This document shows positions 5,848 through 7,895 of a DNA stretch of 7,895 nt, piece after piece. Origin of the DNA: Pyrinomonadaceae bacterium (lineage in GTDB: Bacteria; Acidobacteriota; Blastocatellia; Pyrinomonadales; Pyrinomonadaceae); contig JAICQI010000250.1 of the NCBI GenBank assembly GCA_025937955.1, positions 1 to 7,895 of the forward strand, read 5' to 3'. The notes below the pieces were generated by a model that was not told where the DNA came from, made no database searches, and worked only from the letters and a program-made list of their open reading frames with translations. The stretch's first letter is position 1, and each line of letters begins with the position of its first letter. A program made the translations under genes and the position numbers.

Positions 5848-6540
5848 TTAACGCTGCTCTGCGAATGACTCCAGGGCGACTTCATCCAGAATGATCAGAC
5901 GACGGCCCTCGAAGGCAATTAAGCCGTCGTGCTGAAGACGTGTGAAGGCCCGTGAGATCACCTCACGCACAGAACCGACCCGCGCGGCGATCTGCTGGTT
6001 GGTTTGAGTGAGATTGAGGCTCAATCCATTCTCTGTCGGCGTACCACTTCTACGCGCTTCGGCCAGGAGAAAACGCGCTAATCGCTGGCCAACCTCCCGT
6101 AGCGAGAGTGCTTCAACAAGTTCGGCACAACGCCTCAGCCGCCCTGCCAGAACCTTCAATGCGGTGAGCGTGATCTCAGGGTGTTGCAGACAAAGACGTC
6201 GCACGTCGTGTTTATCAATAAAGAGAGTTATGGTTTCTTCTTCGGCTGCCGCAGTGGAGGGATAGGTACCATCGTCAAAAATCGGTACTTCCGCAATAGT
6301 TGCGCCAGCGCGCTCGACATGAATTACTTGTTCGCGACCGTCCAGACTCACGCGATAAGCTCGAACGGCGCCTTCGACGATTACGTACATGCCACGCGCT
6401 TCTTCGCCGGTGACAAATAGCACGTCATCTTTTTGGAATCTTCGCTCGAATGCGCGCTCAGCGACCACACGCAGAGTGTCTTCATCGAGTTCTTCGAAAA
6501 GCTTTGTACGCTTTAGCGCCGCTATCTTGTCGAGAGCCAT
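5848..6540 (-). CDS. Crp/Fnr-family transcriptional regulator
   Basis: This 230-residue protein has the standard Crp/Fnr layout. An N-terminal cyclic-nucleotide-binding-type beta-roll (about 12-115) includes FQKDDVLFVTGEEARGMYVI (35-54). A long dimerisation helix (about 118-145) follows, then a winged helix-turn-helix (about 150-220). The helix-turn-helix is seen in LTQTNQQIAARVGSVREVISRAF (177-199), with E193, S196 and R197 matching the FNR E-x-x-S-R recognition pattern. The only cysteines are C117 and C138, so an FNR-type 4Fe-4S cluster is excluded. The residues that bind cAMP in Crp are not clearly conserved. The signal is unknown; a DNR/NNR-like role in NO or low-oxygen response is possible. 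The ATG at 6540 lacks a Shine-Dalgarno. An operator about 65 bp upstream suggests autoregulation. Confidence 0.92.
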   Translation of the reverse strand: MALDKIAALKRTKLFEELDEDTLRVVAERAFERRFQKDDVLFVTGEEARGMYVIVEGAVRAYRVSLDGREQVIHVERAGATIAEVPIFDDGTYPSTAAAEEETITLFIDKHDVRRLCLQHPEITLTALKVLAGRLRRCAELVEALSLREVGQRLARFLLAEARRSGTPTENGLSLNLTQTNQQIAARVGSVREVISRAFTRLQHDGLIAFEGRRLIILDEVALESFAEQR

Positions 6541-6600
6541 CGGACGACATCATCACGCGCTTTTGTGTTTTGGTTCAAGCTCTCAGGCCATGATCTGAAT

Positions 6601-6614
6601 GTGACATAAGTCAT
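6601..6614 (+). promoter_or_regulatory. Crp/Fnr-type operator between regulator and YwiC genes
   Basis: GTGACATAAGTCAT carries the dyad TGAC-ATAA-GTCA (6602-6613) and is identical over 14 bases to the operator upstream of the methyltransferase. It is also oriented the same way relative to its downstream gene. Its centre is about 75 bp before the YwiC ATG and about 67 bp before the regulator ATG, so it could serve both divergent promoters. I see no convincing -10 at the exact class II distance on either side, so the promoter positions remain open. Confidence 0.7.
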
Positions 6615-6682
6615 TGGCACCTGATGTCGTATGCAGATGATGAAACAGGTGGCGTAGTATTACCGGAAGTCACTCGAGGGAA

Positions 6683-7507
6683 ATGGAAGCAGCTAGTCAA
6701 CTGAAACGAAGCACCAGTGGATTTCGCATCAGGTCAGTCGCTCTGCCTGTGGAACATGGCGGATGGAGCCTGTTGCTTGAGCCTATCGTGCTCGGTCTAA
6801 TGTTGGTTTCGACGGTTCCCGGACTGTTCGTGTCTTTGGCGGCTACTGGAGCCTTTCTGGCGCGCCATCCCTTTAAGTTAGCCGTCGGCGACTGGCGCCG
6901 CAACCGAAACACCGCGCGTACACTAGCGGCGCAGCGGTTTGCAATAGTCTATGTCTGCATCGCGATACTCGGACTCGCCCTCGCAATCAAGACTGGTGGT
7001 ACAGTTCTACTGCTTCCGCTGCTATTTGCGATGCCGTGCGTGATACTTCAGTTGTTTTACGATTCAATAGGCCGCAGTAGAGCGTTGATACCTGAATTGG
7101 CGGGTTCGATTTCAACAGGAGCAGTGGCAACGGCAATTGCGATAGGTGGTGGCTGGCCGCGTCCAGCAGCATTCGGGCTGTGGGTAATCCTCGCGGCGCG
7201 CACAGTTCCGACGATCTTATATGTCCGCGCACGCCTCCGGCGGCTGCATGGCAAGCAGGTATCAACATCCGGAGTGATCTTCGTGCATTTTCTAGGCATG
7301 TTAGTAGTAATTAGTCTCGCTACTGTGCAACTGGCTCCTGTTCTTGCTGTCCTCCCGATACTTATCCTGCTGTTGCGGGCCATAATTGGTTTCTCAAAAT
7401 TTGACCGTCAAGTTACAGCAAAAAAGCTCGGATTGCGGGAAGTCGCCTTCGGCGCCATGACGATATTCTTTGTCGTGTTCGGCTATGCCTGGAGCTTTAC
7501 TTCTTAA
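6683..7507 (+). CDS. YwiC-like integral membrane protein
   Basis: This 274-residue, strongly hydrophobic protein has about seven or eight predicted membrane segments. YwiC-family landmarks are LPVEHGGWSLLLEPIVLGL (21-39), FLARHPFKLAVGDWRRNR (58-75) and the loop ARTVPTILYVRARLRRLHG (172-190). The family has no established biochemical function. In Bacillus subtilis, ywiC lies in the anaerobic nitrate-respiration region near fnr and narGHJI (from memory), so its position beside a Crp/Fnr regulator here fits that association. The ATG at 6683 follows GAGGG with very short spacing, so ribosome binding looks weak. The gene is divergent from the regulator and lies downstream of the shared 14-bp operator. 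The palindromic element begins 13 bp after its stop codon, and the transcript would probably form a large 3' hairpin there. Confidence 0.85.
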   Translation: MEAASQLKRSTSGFRIRSVALPVEHGGWSLLLEPIVLGLMLVSTVPGLFVSLAATGAFLARHPFKLAVGDWRRNRNTARTLAAQRFAIVYVCIAILGLALAIKTGGTVLLLPLLFAMPCVILQLFYDSIGRSRALIPELAGSISTGAVATAIAIGGGWPRPAAFGLWVILAARTVPTILYVRARLRRLHGKQVSTSGVIFVHFLGMLVVISLATVQLAPVLAVLPILILLLRAIIGFSKFDRQVTAKKLGLREVAFGAMTIFFVVFGYAWSFTS

Positions 7508-7520
7508 TGGCAATGCCACG

Positions 7521-7695
7521 TTGCCTTAAAAGTCGGAAATCCTTATTGGATCGGGTCAGTACAGGGAGCGGTAGCGACCTGGTCCAACCATCAGAGGTTC
7601 AAAATCCTTCGGAAGATTGCATGCCGATCACTGACCAGGTCGCTACCGCTCCCTGTACTGACCCGATCCAAGTTTGATTCGTACTTTTGAGGCAA
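7521..7695. repeat. Long palindromic element (REPIN/BIME- or MITE-like)
   Basis: Two perfect 39-bp inverted arms, 7546-7584 and 7633-7671, enclose a 48-nt loop. Further out, TTGCCTTAAAAGT (7521-7533) pairs with ACTTTTGAGGCAA (7683-7695) at 12 of 13 positions, separated from the core by poorly conserved stretches of 11-12 nt. Each arm is itself an imperfect palindrome: GGTC-GC-TAC, an 8-nt loop, then GTA-CT-GACC. Two imperfect palindromes in inverted order is the layout of REPIN/BIME elements, while the terminal repeats also fit a non-autonomous MITE. I see no target-site duplication and no open frame of note. It could act as a transcript-stabilising or terminating structure for the YwiC gene. 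Confidence 0.85.
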
Positions 7696-7895
7696 AGCCC
7701 ATCCAAGCGAATTAGTTATCAGATCCGTAAATATGGGTCATATCAAAGGGTTGGCTCTACAGGTGCTTAAAACTTCGCACACGTTGGGTAAGTTTTCCCA
7801 TTCCGCGTCGTCCCCATTCAGCCACAGTGTCTACAGCGCGCCGGTAATTTGGCCCATGTTTGGCCTGGATGCCCTAAATCCGTCTATGTCGTGAC
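7696..7895. other. Right-edge region, no convincing gene
   Basis: The final 200 bp hold only weak candidates. A 53-codon plus-strand frame (7733-7894, MGHIKGLAL...) has no Shine-Dalgarno and a low-complexity Ser-rich product. On the opposite strand a frame open across 7738-7830 reads TLWLNGDDAEWENLPNVCEV..., which looks more protein-like but has no standard start codon and is only 30 codons long. Neither is called as a gene. The minus-strand frame might be the tail of a decayed gene. Confidence 0.4.

Noticed and set aside
5848..6540. Annotation of the regulator as oxygen-sensing FNR
   Set aside because: FNR needs a cluster of N-terminal cysteines. This protein has none there; its only cysteines are at 117 and 138.
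7057..7383. 108-codon minus-strand open frame
   Set aside because: It is antisense to the YwiC-like gene; the Arg/Pro-rich product is typical of a shadow frame.
7585..7632. tRNA-like T-arm (GGTTCAAAATCC) in the loop of the palindromic element
   Set aside because: No acceptor, D or anticodon arms can be formed around it, so it is a chance resemblance.

Overview
The window looks like chromosomal DNA from a free-living, mid-GC bacterium. Genes sit on both strands, several have clear Shine-Dalgarno sequences, and intergenic gaps are moderate. There are no phage, conjugation, CRISPR, rRNA or tRNA genes. The gene mix suggests a soil or sediment bacterium: a 5-TM/DUF1566 protein, Hsp20, an FMN split-barrel protein, a PLP-dependent cysteine synthase, a Crp/Fnr regulator and YwiC. 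Acidobacteriota or a similar phylum would fit, but no marker gene is present and the phylum is not established.

Layout. Positions 1-817 are gene-poor, with a doubtful coding scrap at the left edge and one imperfect inverted repeat. Two minus-strand genes follow: a five-helix membrane protein with a C-terminal DUF1566/Lcl domain (818-1723) and a small heat-shock protein (1862-2287). After a 430-bp divergent intergenic region comes a tight plus-strand pair: a pyridoxamine-5'-phosphate-oxidase-like FMN protein (2718-3245) and a cysteine-synthase-family PLP enzyme (3242-4360). These overlap by four bases and end at a probable hairpin terminator.

The right half is the most coherent part. A Crp/Fnr regulator (5848-6540, minus) is followed on the same strand by a class I SAM methyltransferase (4886-5743) and a small cupin (4485-4823). 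A YwiC-like membrane protein (6683-7507) diverges from the regulator. An identical 14-bp dyad, GTGACATAAGTCAT, lies upstream of both the methyltransferase and the YwiC gene, in the same orientation relative to each. It has the TGA-N6-TCA geometry of Crp/Fnr operators. The simplest reading is a compact local regulon in which the regulator controls a methyltransferase-cupin unit, the YwiC gene and probably itself. The regulator lacks the N-terminal cysteine cluster of oxygen-sensing FNR. A DNR/NNR-like redox or nitric-oxide role is possible but unproven.

Downstream of the YwiC gene is a 175-bp palindromic element (7521-7695) with two perfect 39-bp inverted arms, decayed outer ends and a 48-nt loop. 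It resembles a REPIN/BIME or MITE-type repeat. The last 200 bp hold no convincing gene.
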